DNA of 43,899 nucleotides from DATLZB01 sp035574175 (GCA_035574175.1 DATLZB010000016.1:1-43899); one strand, 5' to 3'; shown: positions 18,540 to 27,273, numbered from the stretch's first letter. Numbers and translations: made by a program. The notes: generated by a model from the sequence alone, not told the origin.

Positions 18540-19070
18540 GTGGAGAACCTGAAGCGCTTGATCCGCGCCATTCCGGATTACCCCAAGCCCGGCATCATCT
18601 TCCGCGACGTGACCACGCTGTTTGCCGACCCGCAGGGCTTCAAGGCCGCAATCGTGCAGATGGCGGAACCCTATCGGGCCGAACCGGTCGATGCCGTGGC
18701 AGGCATCGAGGCGCGCGGCTTCATTCTGGGCGGCGCCATCGCCGACCGGCTCGGCTGCGGCTTCATTCCCATCCGCAAAAAGGGCAAGCTGCCGTGGAAG
18801 ACCATCGGACAGGAGTACACGCTGGAGTACGGCGTGGATGCCATCGAGATACACGAGGACGCCATCGAAAAGGGCCAGCGCATCCTGATCGTCGACGATC
18901 TGATCGCCACCGGCGGCACCGCGGAAGCGGCGGCCAAGCTGGTGCGCCGCACGGGCGGTGTCCTCGTGGGGGCAGTGTTCATCATCGACCTACCGGACCT
19001 CGGGGGCGCCCGGCGCCTCAAGGAACAAGGCATCGACGTGCACACACTCATGGCCTTCGAGGGACATTGA
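18540..19070 (+). CDS. apt: Adenine phosphoribosyltransferase
   Basis: The enzyme converts adenine and PRPP to AMP. It has 176 residues from a GTG at 18540, with GGGGGAGGG seven bases upstream; this strong site decides the start over the upstream in-frame ATG. Motifs are complete: FRDVTTLFADPQGF, GIEARGFILGGAIA, FIPIRKKGKLPWKT for adenine contacts, and the PRPP-binding loop ILIVDDLIATGGTA. Placed between mtnP and mtnA, it would recycle the adenine released from methylthioadenosine. A 124-base gap to mtnP leaves room for its own promoter. The stop abuts the next small ORF. Confidence 0.96.
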   Translation: MENLKRLIRAIPDYPKPGIIFRDVTTLFADPQGFKAAIVQMAEPYRAEPVDAVAGIEARGFILGGAIADRLGCGFIPIRKKGKLPWKTIGQEYTLEYGVDAIEIHEDAIEKGQRILIVDDLIATGGTAEAAAKLVRRTGGVLVGAVFIIDLPDLGGARRLKEQGIDVHTLMAFEGH

Positions 19071-19313
19071 TTGGAGGACCGAGCCAAGGGTCTGGCGCCG
19101 AACAAGGTTGCCGCCGCGCTTAAGGCCGTCGAGGCGTGGCGCAGACATCCTGCGTCGCCCGTGGCGTGCCCAGTCTGCGGGCGGCAGGGGCTCGCCGTCT
19201 CGGATCTCTCCAGCCGGCCGTGGGCCGCGTGGTACCGGCTCACGTGCAGCGCCTGCGGCCTCGATGATACGCTGCATATGGCCCTGCACCCGCCCGCGGC
19301 CGACCTGGATTAG
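19071..19313 (+). CDS. Small zinc-ribbon protein in the salvage operon
   Basis: An 80-residue frame starts with TTG directly after the apt stop codon and ends three bases before mtnA. GAGGGA lies eight bases upstream of the TTG. It has two CxxC pairs, CPVC (about residue 34) and CSAC (about residue 61), with a spacing that suits a single zinc ribbon. The segment between them contains WAAWYRLTCSAC. It is not recognised as a named family. Tight packing between apt and mtnA and the conserved-looking cysteine pairs argue that it is a real gene. Its role is unknown; it could be a regulator or an accessory protein for the pathway. Confidence 0.65.
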   Translation: MEDRAKGLAPNKVAAALKAVEAWRRHPASPVACPVCGRQGLAVSDLSSRPWAAWYRLTCSACGLDDTLHMALHPPAADLD

Positions 19314-19316
19314 GCC

Positions 19317-20420
19317 ATGAAGATCAACGGCAAACCGCACCGGACCATTTGGCTCGCCGCCGACGGCTGGTCGGTTGAGATCATCGATCAAACGCGGCTG
19401 CCGCACGAGTTCGCCGTCGTCTCGCTGAAATCGATGGAGGAGGCCGCACGCGCCATCCGTTCGATGCAGGTGCGCGGGGCGCCGCTCATCGGGGTGACGG
19501 CAGCCTACGGCCTGGCCATGGCGCTGCGGCAGGATGCCTCCGATGCGGGGCTCGATGCGGCGCTCAAATACTTCGCCGAACAGCGGCCCACGGCAGTCAA
19601 TCTGAGGTGGGCGCTTGAAGAGGTACGAGCGGCGGTGCGCAATCTGCCGCACGGCAGCCGGGTCGCCGCCGCCTACAAGCGTGCCGCCGAGATCGCCGAG
19701 GAAGACGTCGAGTGCTGCCGGCGGATCGGCGCCCACGGCCTTGCCCTCATTCGCGAGATCGCTTCGGCCAAGGCTGCCGGCGAGCCGGTCAACATCCTGA
19801 CGCACTGCAATGCGGGATGGCTCGCCTGCGTCGACTGGGGCACGGCAACGGCGCCGATCTATCAGGCGCACGATGCCGGCCTGCCGGTCCACGTGTGGGT
19901 CGACGAGACGAGGCCGCGCAACCAGGGGGCGGCGCTCACCGCCTTCGAGCTCGGCGCCCACGGCGTCCCCCACACCATCATCGCCGACAACGCAGGGGGC
20001 CATCTGATGCAGCAGGGCGAGGTCGACCTGTGCCTCGTCGGCGCCGACCGCGTCACGGCCAATGCCGACGTGGCGAACAAGATCGGAACCTACCTCAAGG
20101 CGCTGGCCGCGCGCGACAACGGCGTACCCTTCTACGTGGCGCTGCCGTACTCGACCATCGACTGGAAGCTCGCCGACGGCTTCAAGATCCCCATCGAGCA
20201 AAGGTCGGCCGACGAGGTGCTGGCGATCTCGGGACGGCTGCCCGACGGCTCGGTGGTAACGGTTGAAATCGCGGCGCCGGGATCGCCGGCAGGCAATCCG
20301 GCCTTCGACGTGACGCCTGCGCGTCTCGTGACCGGTATCATCACCGAGCGCGGCGTCTGCCCGGCCAGCCGGGAGGGGCTACTCGGCCTCTATCCCGAGC
20401 GGGGGCTGCGCGGCGGCTGA
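19317..20420 (+). CDS. mtnA: S-methyl-5-thioribose-1-phosphate isomerase
   Basis: The enzyme isomerises methylthioribose-1-phosphate, the product of MtnP, to methylthioribulose-1-phosphate. The protein has 367 residues, normal for the family, and belongs to the eIF2B-alpha/MtnA fold. Landmarks are MQVRGAPLIGVTAAYGLA, RPTAVNLRWALE, and ILTHCNAGWLACVDWGTA with the catalytic Cys. VDETRPRNQGAALTAFEL and the Asp-containing GADRVTANADVANKIGTY follow. Nothing further down the pathway (mtnB, mtnC, mtnD or a DHAP-shunt aldolase) lies next to it. The bifunctional aldolase at 22472 is nearby but has no proven link. Confidence 0.95.
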   Translation: MKINGKPHRTIWLAADGWSVEIIDQTRLPHEFAVVSLKSMEEAARAIRSMQVRGAPLIGVTAAYGLAMALRQDASDAGLDAALKYFAEQRPTAVNLRWALEEVRAAVRNLPHGSRVAAAYKRAAEIAEEDVECCRRIGAHGLALIREIASAKAAGEPVNILTHCNAGWLACVDWGTATAPIYQAHDAGLPVHVWVDETRPRNQGAALTAFELGAHGVPHTIIADNAGGHLMQQGEVDLCLVGADRVTANADVANKIGTYLKALAARDNGVPFYVALPYSTIDWKLADGFKIPIEQRSADEVLAISGRLPDGSVVTVEIAAPGSPAGNPAFDVTPARLVTGIITERGVCPASREGLLGLYPERGLRGG

Positions 20421-20460
20421 GCAGCCGGCCGCTCGCGCGCGCTCAAGGACCGGACCCGGG

Positions 20461-21417
20461 TCAATCCGATGCGTTGGTCACTACCGGCTTGAGGTTGCTG
20501 CGCACGGCGGCGAGCGGCCTCTCGTTGACCGTAAGCTGGAAAACGTCGGGCCGGGCGTAATGCCCAACCACGTCGAAGTCGTACTTGCCGCGGACAACCT
20601 CGGCAGGATCTATCTCGGCGGTGAGGATGGCATCCTTTTCGAAGACCGGCCCGGCCAGCACCTGCCCAAGCGGTCCGACAATCGAGCTGCCGCCGCGCAT
20701 CAGCACGGTATCTGGTGCCGGGTCGCCGTCGATGGGGTAATCGGCAGGGAAGTCGCTGCGGCGCGCGTGCTGGCAGGCCGATAGCACGAAGCAGCGGCCT
20801 TCGAGCGCGATGTGGCGCATGGACGCCAACCAGGTCTCCCGGTCGTCGGCGGTCGGCGCGCAGTAGAGCGTGACGCCCTTGGCGTACATCGCCATGCGCA
20901 GCATGGGCATGTAGTTCTCCCAGCAGATGACCGCGCCGATGGTACCGAGCGCGGTGTCGAACGCGCTGAGCGTGGAGCCGTCGCCGAAGCCCCACACCAG
21001 GCGTTCCGCCGCCGTCGGCATCAGCTTGCGGTGCCGGCCGAGCAGCGCGCCGTCGGGAGCAAGGAAGAGTACCGTGCAATAGAGCGTGCCACCCTCCCGC
21101 TCGATGACGCCGACAACGAGGTGCACCGCGTGCGCCGCAGCAATCTCGCCGAGGCGAGCGAGATGCGGACCCGGTACGTCGATGGCGCCTGCATGATATC
21201 TCCTGAACCAGTCGCGTCCGGCTGCGGTGCGCGAGCCGACGCGGGCGCCGAAATCGAGCCCTTTGGGGTAGCCGCCGACGAAAGCCTCGGGAAAGACCAC
21301 GAGTTTCGCGCCGCGCCGGGCAGCCTCGGCGATCAGCGGGGCGGCCTTCTCGATGGTACGCGCGGCATCGAAGGCAACGGATGCGGTCTGCACGACCGCT
21401 GCGGTGAACGGCGTCAT
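20461..21417 (-). CDS. Nitrilase-superfamily carbon-nitrogen hydrolase
   Basis: The protein has 318 residues from the ATG at 21417. The catalytic triad of the nitrilase branch is intact: Glu44 in VVFPEAFVGGYPKG, Lys131 in GRHRKLMPT, and Cys165 in VICWENYMPM. The VGGYPKG and CWENYMP motifs match true aliphatic or aromatic nitrilases more than amidases. It would hydrolyse a nitrile to the acid and ammonia in the cytoplasm, probably as a helical oligomer. The substrate is not readable from sequence. The gene stands alone, convergent with mtnA (40 bases) and divergent from the DUF6152 gene. Confidence 0.9.
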   Translation of the reverse strand: MTPFTAAVVQTASVAFDAARTIEKAAPLIAEAARRGAKLVVFPEAFVGGYPKGLDFGARVGSRTAAGRDWFRRYHAGAIDVPGPHLARLGEIAAAHAVHLVVGVIEREGGTLYCTVLFLAPDGALLGRHRKLMPTAAERLVWGFGDGSTLSAFDTALGTIGAVICWENYMPMLRMAMYAKGVTLYCAPTADDRETWLASMRHIALEGRCFVLSACQHARRSDFPADYPIDGDPAPDTVLMRGGSSIVGPLGQVLAGPVFEKDAILTAEIDPAEVVRGKYDFDVVGHYARPDVFQLTVNERPLAAVRSNLKPVVTNASD

Positions 21418-21620
21418 CTGTGGCTCTTCTGGCGCTCGTCGGCAGCCGATTGATGGAGTCGCCTTGATCAAGGCATGCCTGCTACCATCTGGTCATGCGT
21501 ACCAGCAAGGGGCAGGCCGGGGCAGGCCGTGCTATTGAGCGGCGGGCCTCGGGCACCGGCGGCGATGCCACAAGAGCCGGTGTGGGTTCTAACCTCGGCC
21601 ATCAAAAAACGGAGCTGATC

Positions 21621-21968
21621 ATGCCTCACGCACTCATTGCGCTCATCCTCGCCGCCTTGCTCACGCTGCCGGCCGGGGCTCACCACGGCTGGGGCAGCTA
21701 CGATGCCAAAAACCCGGTCACCGTCGTTGGCAAGATCGAGACGTCCAAGTTCGAAAATCCGCACGTGACGCTGACGGTGAGGGCCTCGGATCGGGTGTGG
21801 ACGGTGACGCTCGCCCCGCCCTCGCGCATGATGACGCGGGGTGCCTTGGAAAACATCGTTGCGGTGGGTAACACCATTTCGGCCTACGGCTATCCCTCAA
21901 CCCGCGACGCAAACGAGATGCGAGCCGAGCGCATCACTGTCGCCGGAAAGACCTACGAGATGCGCTGA
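21621..21968 (+). CDS. DUF6152 family exported protein
   Basis: The 115-residue protein has a signal peptide (MPHALIALILAALLTLPAGA) and then AHHGWGSYD, the opening I recall for DUF6152 proteins. The remainder is a small beta-rich domain containing VTVVGKIETSKFENPHVTL and SRMMTRGALENIVAVGNTI. The Ala-His-His N-terminus after cleavage could bind a metal, but this is inference. The ATG at 21621 is chosen because the signal peptide starts there; the open frame extends upstream without sense. It is one base from the next gene, with which it forms a pair. Confidence 0.8.
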   Translation: MPHALIALILAALLTLPAGAHHGWGSYDAKNPVTVVGKIETSKFENPHVTLTVRASDRVWTVTLAPPSRMMTRGALENIVAVGNTISAYGYPSTRDANEMRAERITVAGKTYEMR

Positions 21969-21969
21969 T

Positions 21970-22461
21970 ATGAACATGGAGGCGCCAGCGCTGCTGGTGG
22001 CGCTCGAAGGCTCCGCCTTCGGCGATGCCATTCGCCAGTCCGTGTGGCTCTATCCAACAGCGAACGTGGCGCACGTCGTGGGCCTGGCGCTGTTTGCGGG
22101 TGCCGTTGGGGTGATGGATTTGAGGATCCTCGGGGCGTTTGCCGCGACCACGCCGGCCAACGTCATCCGCCCGGCGCGGGCGGCCGCGGCGGCGGCGCTG
22201 GTGCTGATGGCGCTGTCCGGCTCGGTGCTGTTCACGGCGGAGGCGAGCCACATCTCGCTCAATCCGGTGTTCCAGCTCAAGGCGGCGCTGGTCGGCCTCG
22301 GTATCACAAACGCGTTGCTCGTCGGCCCGGCGCTGAGGCGGGCGCTCAGCGACACTCCGGCCTATGTTCCGCTTCCTGGCAGGGTGCGGACCGCTGCCGC
22401 CGTTTCGCTCGCCGTCTGGCTCACAGTGGCGGCCAGCGGCCGGCTCATCGCCTACTTCTGA
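21970..22461 (+). CDS. Membrane protein, DUF6644-like, paired with DUF6152
   Basis: The 163-residue protein begins one base after the stop of the DUF6152 gene. It has four hydrophobic segments, at about residues 31-48, 72-88, 105-122 and 140-156. Short loops contain LYPTANVAHVVGLALFAG and FTAEASHISLNPVFQLKAAL; histidines in the first two helices could bind heme or metal. I associate this layout with DUF6644 proteins, which often follow DUF6152, but the family name is from memory. The function is unknown. The two genes probably act together at the inner membrane. Confidence 0.72.
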   Translation: MNMEAPALLVALEGSAFGDAIRQSVWLYPTANVAHVVGLALFAGAVGVMDLRILGAFAATTPANVIRPARAAAAAALVLMALSGSVLFTAEASHISLNPVFQLKAALVGLGITNALLVGPALRRALSDTPAYVPLPGRVRTAAAVSLAVWLTVAASGRLIAYF

Positions 22462-22471
22462 GGAGAAAGCC

Positions 22472-24538
22472 GTGCGCGTGAAAAGCCGGTGGAGCGATGC
22501 CGATGCGGCGAGGGCCGTGGAGAGCTACGGTCGCAAAGGCGTGAGCGAGGACGTGGCGCTGCGCACCTACACGACGCGGCTCCTCGGCTGCGAGCCTTTG
22601 CTCGTGCTGCACGGCGGCGGCAACACGTCGGTCAAGACGACAATGGTCGACGTGCTGGGCGAGGTGCACGAGGTGCTGTGCGTCAAGGGCTCGGGTTGGG
22701 ACATGGGCAGCATCGAGCCGGCGGGGCTGCCTGCGGTCAAGCTCGGCCCGCTCAGAGCGCTGCGCCGGCTCGAACGGCTCAGCGACGAGGACATGGTCAA
22801 CTTCCAGCGCCTCAACCTGCTCGATGCCGGCGCGCCCAACCCCTCCGTCGAAACGCTGCTGCACGCCTTCCTGCCGCACAAGTTCATCGATCACACGCAT
22901 GCAGCCGCGGTGCTGAGCCTCGTCGATCAGCCGGACGGAGAGAGGCTCATCGCGGAAGTCTACGACGGGGAGATGGGCTTCGTGCCCTACGTCATCCCGG
23001 GCTTCCGCCTCGCCAAGCTGGCGGCCGAGGTCTACGAGGCGAAACCCGATGTCGAAGGCCTCATTCTGCACAAGCACGGCATCTTCACCTTCGGTGCCAG
23101 CGCGCGGCAGGCCTACGAGCGCATGATCGAGAAGGTGGCAAAGGCGGAGGCGCGCCTCGCCACGGGTCGACGCAATGTGTTCGCGGCGCGCGCGCTCCCG
23201 CCAGCCGACGGCGTTGCTGCGCTGGACGACGTGGCACCCATCATCCGCGGTGCTTGCGCCATTCCTGCCGCCATGCCGGGCGGCGAGCCCAAGCGCTTCG
23301 TGCTGGCGTTCCGCACCGGGCCCGACATTCTCAACTACGTCAACGGCGCCGAGCTCAGTGACTACGGCCAGCGCGGCGTGGTGACCCCAGACCACATCAT
23401 CCGCACCAAGAACACGCCGCTCCTGGTGCCGCCGCCGGAGGCGGGCAGGCGCGACGCCTTCGCCGCGGCGGTGCGCGATGCGGTCGCTGATTTCGCTGCC
23501 CGCTACGAGGCCTATTTCACCCGCAACAACGCGCGCGCGGGCGGCACCAAGACCCGCCTCGATCCGATGCCGCGCATCGTCATGGTGCCGGGGCTCGGCC
23601 TGTTCGGCCTCGGACGGACGGCCAAGGATGCCGCCATCGCCGCCGATCTTGCCGAAAACACGATCCGCGTGGTCACCGATGCGGAAGCCATCGGCCGCTT
23701 CGAGCCGCTTCCCGAGGCCGACCTGTTCGATGTCGAGTACTGGAGCCTCGAGCAGGCTAAGCTCAAGGGCGCATTGGACAAGCCGTTCACGGGCCAGATC
23801 GCGGTCGTCACCGGCGGCGGCAGCGGCATCGGGCGGGCCACCGCAAAGGCTTTCGCTGCCGAAGGTGCGGCCGTCGCGGTGCTCGATCTCGACGGCGAGC
23901 GGGCCGCCGACGCCGCCAAAGAGGTGAGCGGACTGGGTCTTGCCTGCGACGTGACCGAGCGGGCAAGCGTGCGCGCCGCGTTCCGGCGGATCGTCGAGAC
24001 GTTCGGCGGCGTCGACATCGTGGTCTCCAATGCCGGCGCCGCCTGGCAGGGCCGCATCGGCGAGGTGTCTGAGGAAGTGCTGCGCAAGAGCTTCGAGCTC
24101 AACTTCTTCGCCCATCAGTCGGTTGCCCAGGAGGCGGTCGCCATCATGTTGAAGCAGGCGACCGGCGGCGTGCTCTTGTTCAACATCTCCAAGCAGGCGA
24201 TCAATCCGGGGCCCGAGTTCGGCCCCTACGGTCTGCCCAAGGCAGCCACGTTGGCTCTCATGCGCCAGTATGCCCTCGACTACGGCGCCCATGGCATCCG
24301 CGCCAACGGGGTCAATGCCGACCGCGTCCGCACCGGCCTGTTGACCGATGAGATGGTCAAGATGCGCGCCAGGGCGCGCGGGGTCAGCGAAGCCGACTAC
24401 ATGGGCGGCAATCTGTTGAAACGCGAGGTGACGGCGGAGGACGTCGCGCAGGCGTTCGTGGCGCTCGCCAAGGCGCGGGCCACAACCGGCCATGTGGAGA
24501 CCGTCGACGGCGGCAACATCGCAGCCGCGCTGCGATAG
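22472..24538 (+). CDS. Bifunctional class II aldolase / short-chain dehydrogenase
   Basis: The fusion protein has 688 residues from a GTG at 22472 with GAGGAG six bases upstream; GTG at 22478 is an alternative. Residues about 20-410 are a class II aldolase/adducin domain, with HGGGNTSVK and the zinc histidines in HTHAAAVL and LHKHGIFTFG. Residues about 430-688 are an SDR domain with VVTGGGSGIGRATA, SNAGAAWQGRI and the catalytic YGLPK. This domain pair occurs in RhaD/RhaE-like enzymes that act on phosphorylated deoxysugars. The real substrate here is open, because no sugar transporter or kinase is adjacent. It follows the DUF6644-like gene by ten bases and could be co-transcribed. Confidence 0.88.
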   Translation: MRVKSRWSDADAARAVESYGRKGVSEDVALRTYTTRLLGCEPLLVLHGGGNTSVKTTMVDVLGEVHEVLCVKGSGWDMGSIEPAGLPAVKLGPLRALRRLERLSDEDMVNFQRLNLLDAGAPNPSVETLLHAFLPHKFIDHTHAAAVLSLVDQPDGERLIAEVYDGEMGFVPYVIPGFRLAKLAAEVYEAKPDVEGLILHKHGIFTFGASARQAYERMIEKVAKAEARLATGRRNVFAARALPPADGVAALDDVAPIIRGACAIPAAMPGGEPKRFVLAFRTGPDILNYVNGAELSDYGQRGVVTPDHIIRTKNTPLLVPPPEAGRRDAFAAAVRDAVADFAARYEAYFTRNNARAGGTKTRLDPMPRIVMVPGLGLFGLGRTAKDAAIAADLAENTIRVVTDAEAIGRFEPLPEADLFDVEYWSLEQAKLKGALDKPFTGQIAVVTGGGSGIGRATAKAFAAEGAAVAVLDLDGERAADAAKEVSGLGLACDVTERASVRAAFRRIVETFGGVDIVVSNAGAAWQGRIGEVSEEVLRKSFELNFFAHQSVAQEAVAIMLKQATGGVLLFNISKQAINPGPEFGPYGLPKAATLALMRQYALDYGAHGIRANGVNADRVRTGLLTDEMVKMRARARGVSEADYMGGNLLKREVTAEDVAQAFVALAKARATTGHVETVDGGNIAAALR

Positions 24539-24550
24539 GATTCCCGGCCG

Positions 24551-25069
24551 CTATCCCCTCTCGCCCGCAGGTTGGCGAGAAAGGATCGCCAACGGCGCCC
24601 GCCGCTCGACGAAAATCTTGCTGCGAAGTGAAAAGACGAGGTCGCCCGCCTGGTTGAAGCCCTCGTTCTGGTAGACGATGAGCCCGACCTCGGGCCGCGA
24701 GCGCGAGTCCCGCTTCTCTATGACGCGGGTAGTGAAGCGGATGGTGTCGCCGACGAACACGGGTTTGACCCACTTCAACTCCTCGAAGCCGGGCGAAGGC
24801 CCGTAGCGGGCAGGGCGCTCGCCACGGAAGCGGATGATGTCTGCCTGCCGGTTGCGGGCATCGACCATAAGCCGGAGCCAAACCGCCGCCGTGTGCCAGC
24901 CGCTCGCCGACAGCCGCTTGAACAGCGATCGCTCGGCGGCTGCGTCGTCGAGGTGGAAGGGCTGGGGATCGTACTTCTTGGCAAAGTCGATGATCTCTTC
25001 GCGCGTGAAGGTGTGGGAGCCGAGCTCGATGGTCTTGCCGATCTCAAGGTCCTCGAAATAATTGCTCAT
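24551..25069 (-). CDS. MaoC-like (R)-specific hydratase, second of a tandem pair
   Basis: The protein has 172 residues from the ATG at 25069, whose ATGA overlaps the stop of the upstream paralogue. It is a single hot-dog domain of the MaoC/(R)-enoyl-CoA hydratase type. The hydratase motif starts at EEIIDFAKKYDPQPFHLDD, with the catalytic Asp and His in YDPQPFH. GWHTAAVWLRLMV forms the central helix and ELKWVKPVFVGDTIRFTT the strand region. It would hydrate enoyl-CoA thioesters or act on a related substrate. The two tandem genes may form a heterodimer. Convergent with the aldolase gene across 12 bases. Confidence 0.87.
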   Translation of the reverse strand: MSNYFEDLEIGKTIELGSHTFTREEIIDFAKKYDPQPFHLDDAAAERSLFKRLSASGWHTAAVWLRLMVDARNRQADIIRFRGERPARYGPSPGFEELKWVKPVFVGDTIRFTTRVIEKRDSRSRPEVGLIVYQNEGFNQAGDLVFSLRSKIFVERRAPLAILSRQPAGERG

Positions 25070-25545
25070 CGGGCCGTCTCCGGGTGCCGCAGGCTCAAGA
25101 ACTGGTGGCCCTCCCAGCTCATCACCACCTCGCCCTTCTGGTTCACCAGCTCGAACAGGAAGCGGCAGATGCCGACGCCCGGCCGCGAGCGCATCAGCCG
25201 CTTCTCCTTGCACGTGTAGCGCCCGGTGAGCCTATCTCCCGGAAACACCGGCTTCATCCAGCGCACCTCATCAAGGCCCGGCGAGCCCAGCGAACGGCCC
25301 TTGGCATTGAGTTCGGCGGCGAGCATGCGCATCAGCAGCGCGCAACTGTGAAAGCCCGAGGCGCAGAGGCGGCCGACCAGGGAGTCCCTGGCACCTTCCT
25401 CGGAGAGGTGGAAGGGCTGGGGATCGAACGCGCGCGCGAATTCGATGATCTCCGCCGCTGTCACCTCCGTGCGGCCGAAGGCGACCGCACGCCCGATTTC
25501 GACGTTCTCGTAGTAAAGGTCTTCCGACTGGCCGCGCTGGTGCAT
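25066..25545 (-). CDS. MaoC-like hydratase, first of a tandem pair
   Basis: This paralogue of the downstream gene has 159 residues from the ATG at 25545, preceded by AGGA; an upstream in-frame ATG at 25578 is possible. It repeats the same landmarks: AAEIIEFARAFDPQPFHLSE with the Asp/His pair, GFHSCALLMRML, and DEVRWMKPVFPGDRLTG. Side by side, the two proteins are clearly homologous over their whole length and so arose by tandem duplication. Each keeps the catalytic dyad, which differs from hot-dog pairs in which one copy has decayed. Overlapping start and stop codons indicate translational coupling. Confidence 0.86.
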   Translation of the reverse strand: MHQRGQSEDLYYENVEIGRAVAFGRTEVTAAEIIEFARAFDPQPFHLSEEGARDSLVGRLCASGFHSCALLMRMLAAELNAKGRSLGSPGLDEVRWMKPVFPGDRLTGRYTCKEKRLMRSRPGVGICRFLFELVNQKGEVVMSWEGHQFLSLRHPETAR

Positions 25546-25761
25546 GACTGATCCTGGCGTTGCTGCGCCCGGCGTCATAGCCGCCACCAGTTCAATTCGC
25601 AAATGGGAACATCCTATATCGCCCCTGTTGCCGTGATGACACAAGCGTGCCGCCGCACTTAGTTGGGATCGCCAAGCTTAAGCATTTCCGATGTGACGGT
25701 GCCGACCCGTGTGTTTAACTATTCACTCGATTATTGGCTCTTTGAGTTGGCGGTTGTCGCC

Positions 25762-27051
25762 ATGACCCTGGAATGGGAGCTCGTCGAGAAGATCATTAGT
25801 TTCATCCGCGAGCTTCCGCCCGGTGACAAATGGCAGCTCGTTGGCTTCGTATCTGCGATACTGGCCGGCACAGCCGTACCACTTTGGACAATCCTACGCC
25901 GATCTTACCGTGACGGCCGCGACCATGGCCGCAGAGAGGGCCGGGAAGAGGGAATCCTACAAGGGGTCCGGGATATCCTCGCCCTCGAGGGAAGATTGAA
26001 GGATGCGCACGATCAGATAACGATCCTCAGGCAAGAGGTTGAGCTGGCCAATGAGAAGATAGATCCCGCAGCTGACTTGGTAGATCTGCGGCGAATGCGG
26101 GAAGAGGTCGCTAACGAAGACGCTCAAATTTGGAGTCTGCGTGATGCGAATCCTCCGGTGCATCTGCGCGATCGGCTCCGCGCGGGCCGTCTCAAGATCG
26201 CGACGGTCGGCAACTTGAAGGGCGGCGTGGGTAAGACAACGCTTGCGGCCAATTTGGCAGCATTCTTTGGGAGAAAGCTTCACAAGAGGGTTCTTGTCAT
26301 CGATTTCGACTACCAGGGGTCGATATCGGCCATGATGTTGCGTGCAGCGGAGAAGAACATTGAGTTCTCGGTCACGGAGCATCTGCTAAGCGGCACAGCG
26401 ACGGGACGCAAGCTCATAGAGCTTGCACGGGACCTCGCGCCAGCCCTCCCGAATACCTGGATTATTCCGGCGAGCTATACGCTTCAGGATGCCGAAGATC
26501 TGCTCATGGCGCGCTGGCTTTTTTACACGACGGATAAGGACATTCGTTTCAATCTGGCGGAGGTGCTTTTGAGCCCCGAGGTACAGGAGAGGTTCGACGT
26601 CGTCCTGCTTGACACCGGTCCCCGCCTAACAACGGCGTCAATTTCGGCGTTGTGCGCCAGTACACATCTTATCGTTCCGACCAACCTCGACATGCTAGCG
26701 GTAGAAACCATAGGCAGCCTTCTCAGACAGGTGAGCCGGATCAAAACGGACTTGGGATTGGCACTGGAGCTTGCCGGTATCGTTGGCACTATGACGATTG
26801 CGGACAGGCTGAACGGAGCCGAGACCGACGCCCTTGGAACGATAAGAGAGCGTATGGATGAATGGTGGAGCAGTGCCCACATCTTTAAGCGAACGATTCC
26901 GCGGACAGCCGCGCTCTCAAACGTTGCCGGGACCCAAATCGGATACTTGGTCAGGGGTCGTGCAGGAAATAGAGTGAGAGAGTTGTTCGATGCGCTCGGG
27001 CAAGAAGTCGCCACACGAATCGGGCTATCATGCGCCCCGCCGACGGAGTAA
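25762..27051 (+). CDS. Membrane-anchored ParA-like ATPase
   Basis: About 429 residues run from the ATG at 25762; the frame opens earlier with a TTG at 25663, and no start has a strong ribosome site. One hydrophobic segment near residues 22-42 (LVGFVSAILAGTAVPLWTIL) is followed by a charged, coiled-coil-like stretch with GRREGREEG. The ParA/MinD ATPase begins near residue 145: NLKGGVGKTTLAANLA is a deviant Walker A with the signature Lys, VLVIDFDYQGS is the A' motif, and DVVLLDTGPRLT is Walker B. A ParA with its own membrane anchor and no ParB gene is unusual. It leads a lower-GC cassette with two small genes (27061 and 27306) and may position or gate something at the membrane. The function is unknown. 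Confidence 0.8.
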   Translation: MTLEWELVEKIISFIRELPPGDKWQLVGFVSAILAGTAVPLWTILRRSYRDGRDHGRREGREEGILQGVRDILALEGRLKDAHDQITILRQEVELANEKIDPAADLVDLRRMREEVANEDAQIWSLRDANPPVHLRDRLRAGRLKIATVGNLKGGVGKTTLAANLAAFFGRKLHKRVLVIDFDYQGSISAMMLRAAEKNIEFSVTEHLLSGTATGRKLIELARDLAPALPNTWIIPASYTLQDAEDLLMARWLFYTTDKDIRFNLAEVLLSPEVQERFDVVLLDTGPRLTTASISALCASTHLIVPTNLDMLAVETIGSLLRQVSRIKTDLGLALELAGIVGTMTIADRLNGAETDALGTIRERMDEWWSSAHIFKRTIPRTAALSNVAGTQIGYLVRGRAGNRVRELFDALGQEVATRIGLSCAPPTE

Positions 27052-27060
27052 CCTTGCGTC

Positions 27061-27273
27061 ATGAAGGTCAAGCAGTTGCGTCTCACGCTTTTGGCGGCCA
27101 GCAGAATGCACGCAAAGGCTGGCGATCGAGAGAGTGCGCACAGTTTGCAGAGGTTGGCTTCCGTCTTAGCTGACGTCGACAGAGAGCGTGTCGGAGAGTT
27201 TGTTGCGCGGGTGGTCGAGCTGCGGCGGCAAGCAAGCCGATGTCGGTCACGTGACGTCCCGCTACGCACCTGA
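27061..27273 (+). CDS. Small helical protein, single copy of a domain shared with the next gene
   Basis: This 70-residue protein starts nine bases after the ParA-like stop. It is predicted to be mostly helical and basic at its end. Residues 1-54 align without any gap to residues 1-54 of the protein from the next gene. Identical positions include Lys4, Leu6, Arg7, Gly21, Arg23, Ser25, Ala26, Leu32, Leu36, Asp40, Glu46 and Leu54. The two therefore share one domain, and this gene encodes little else. I do not recognise the domain. Close packing behind the ATPase suggests a joint complex. Confidence 0.65.
   Translation: MKVKQLRLTLLAASRMHAKAGDRESAHSLQRLASVLADVDRERVGEFVARVVELRRQASRCRSRDVPLRT

Noticed and set aside
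22445..24493. Open frame of 682 codons antisense to the aldolase/dehydrogenase
   Set aside because: It mirrors a well-supported enzyme gene, and its sequence is biased to His, Arg, Gly and Val as expected of a shadow frame.
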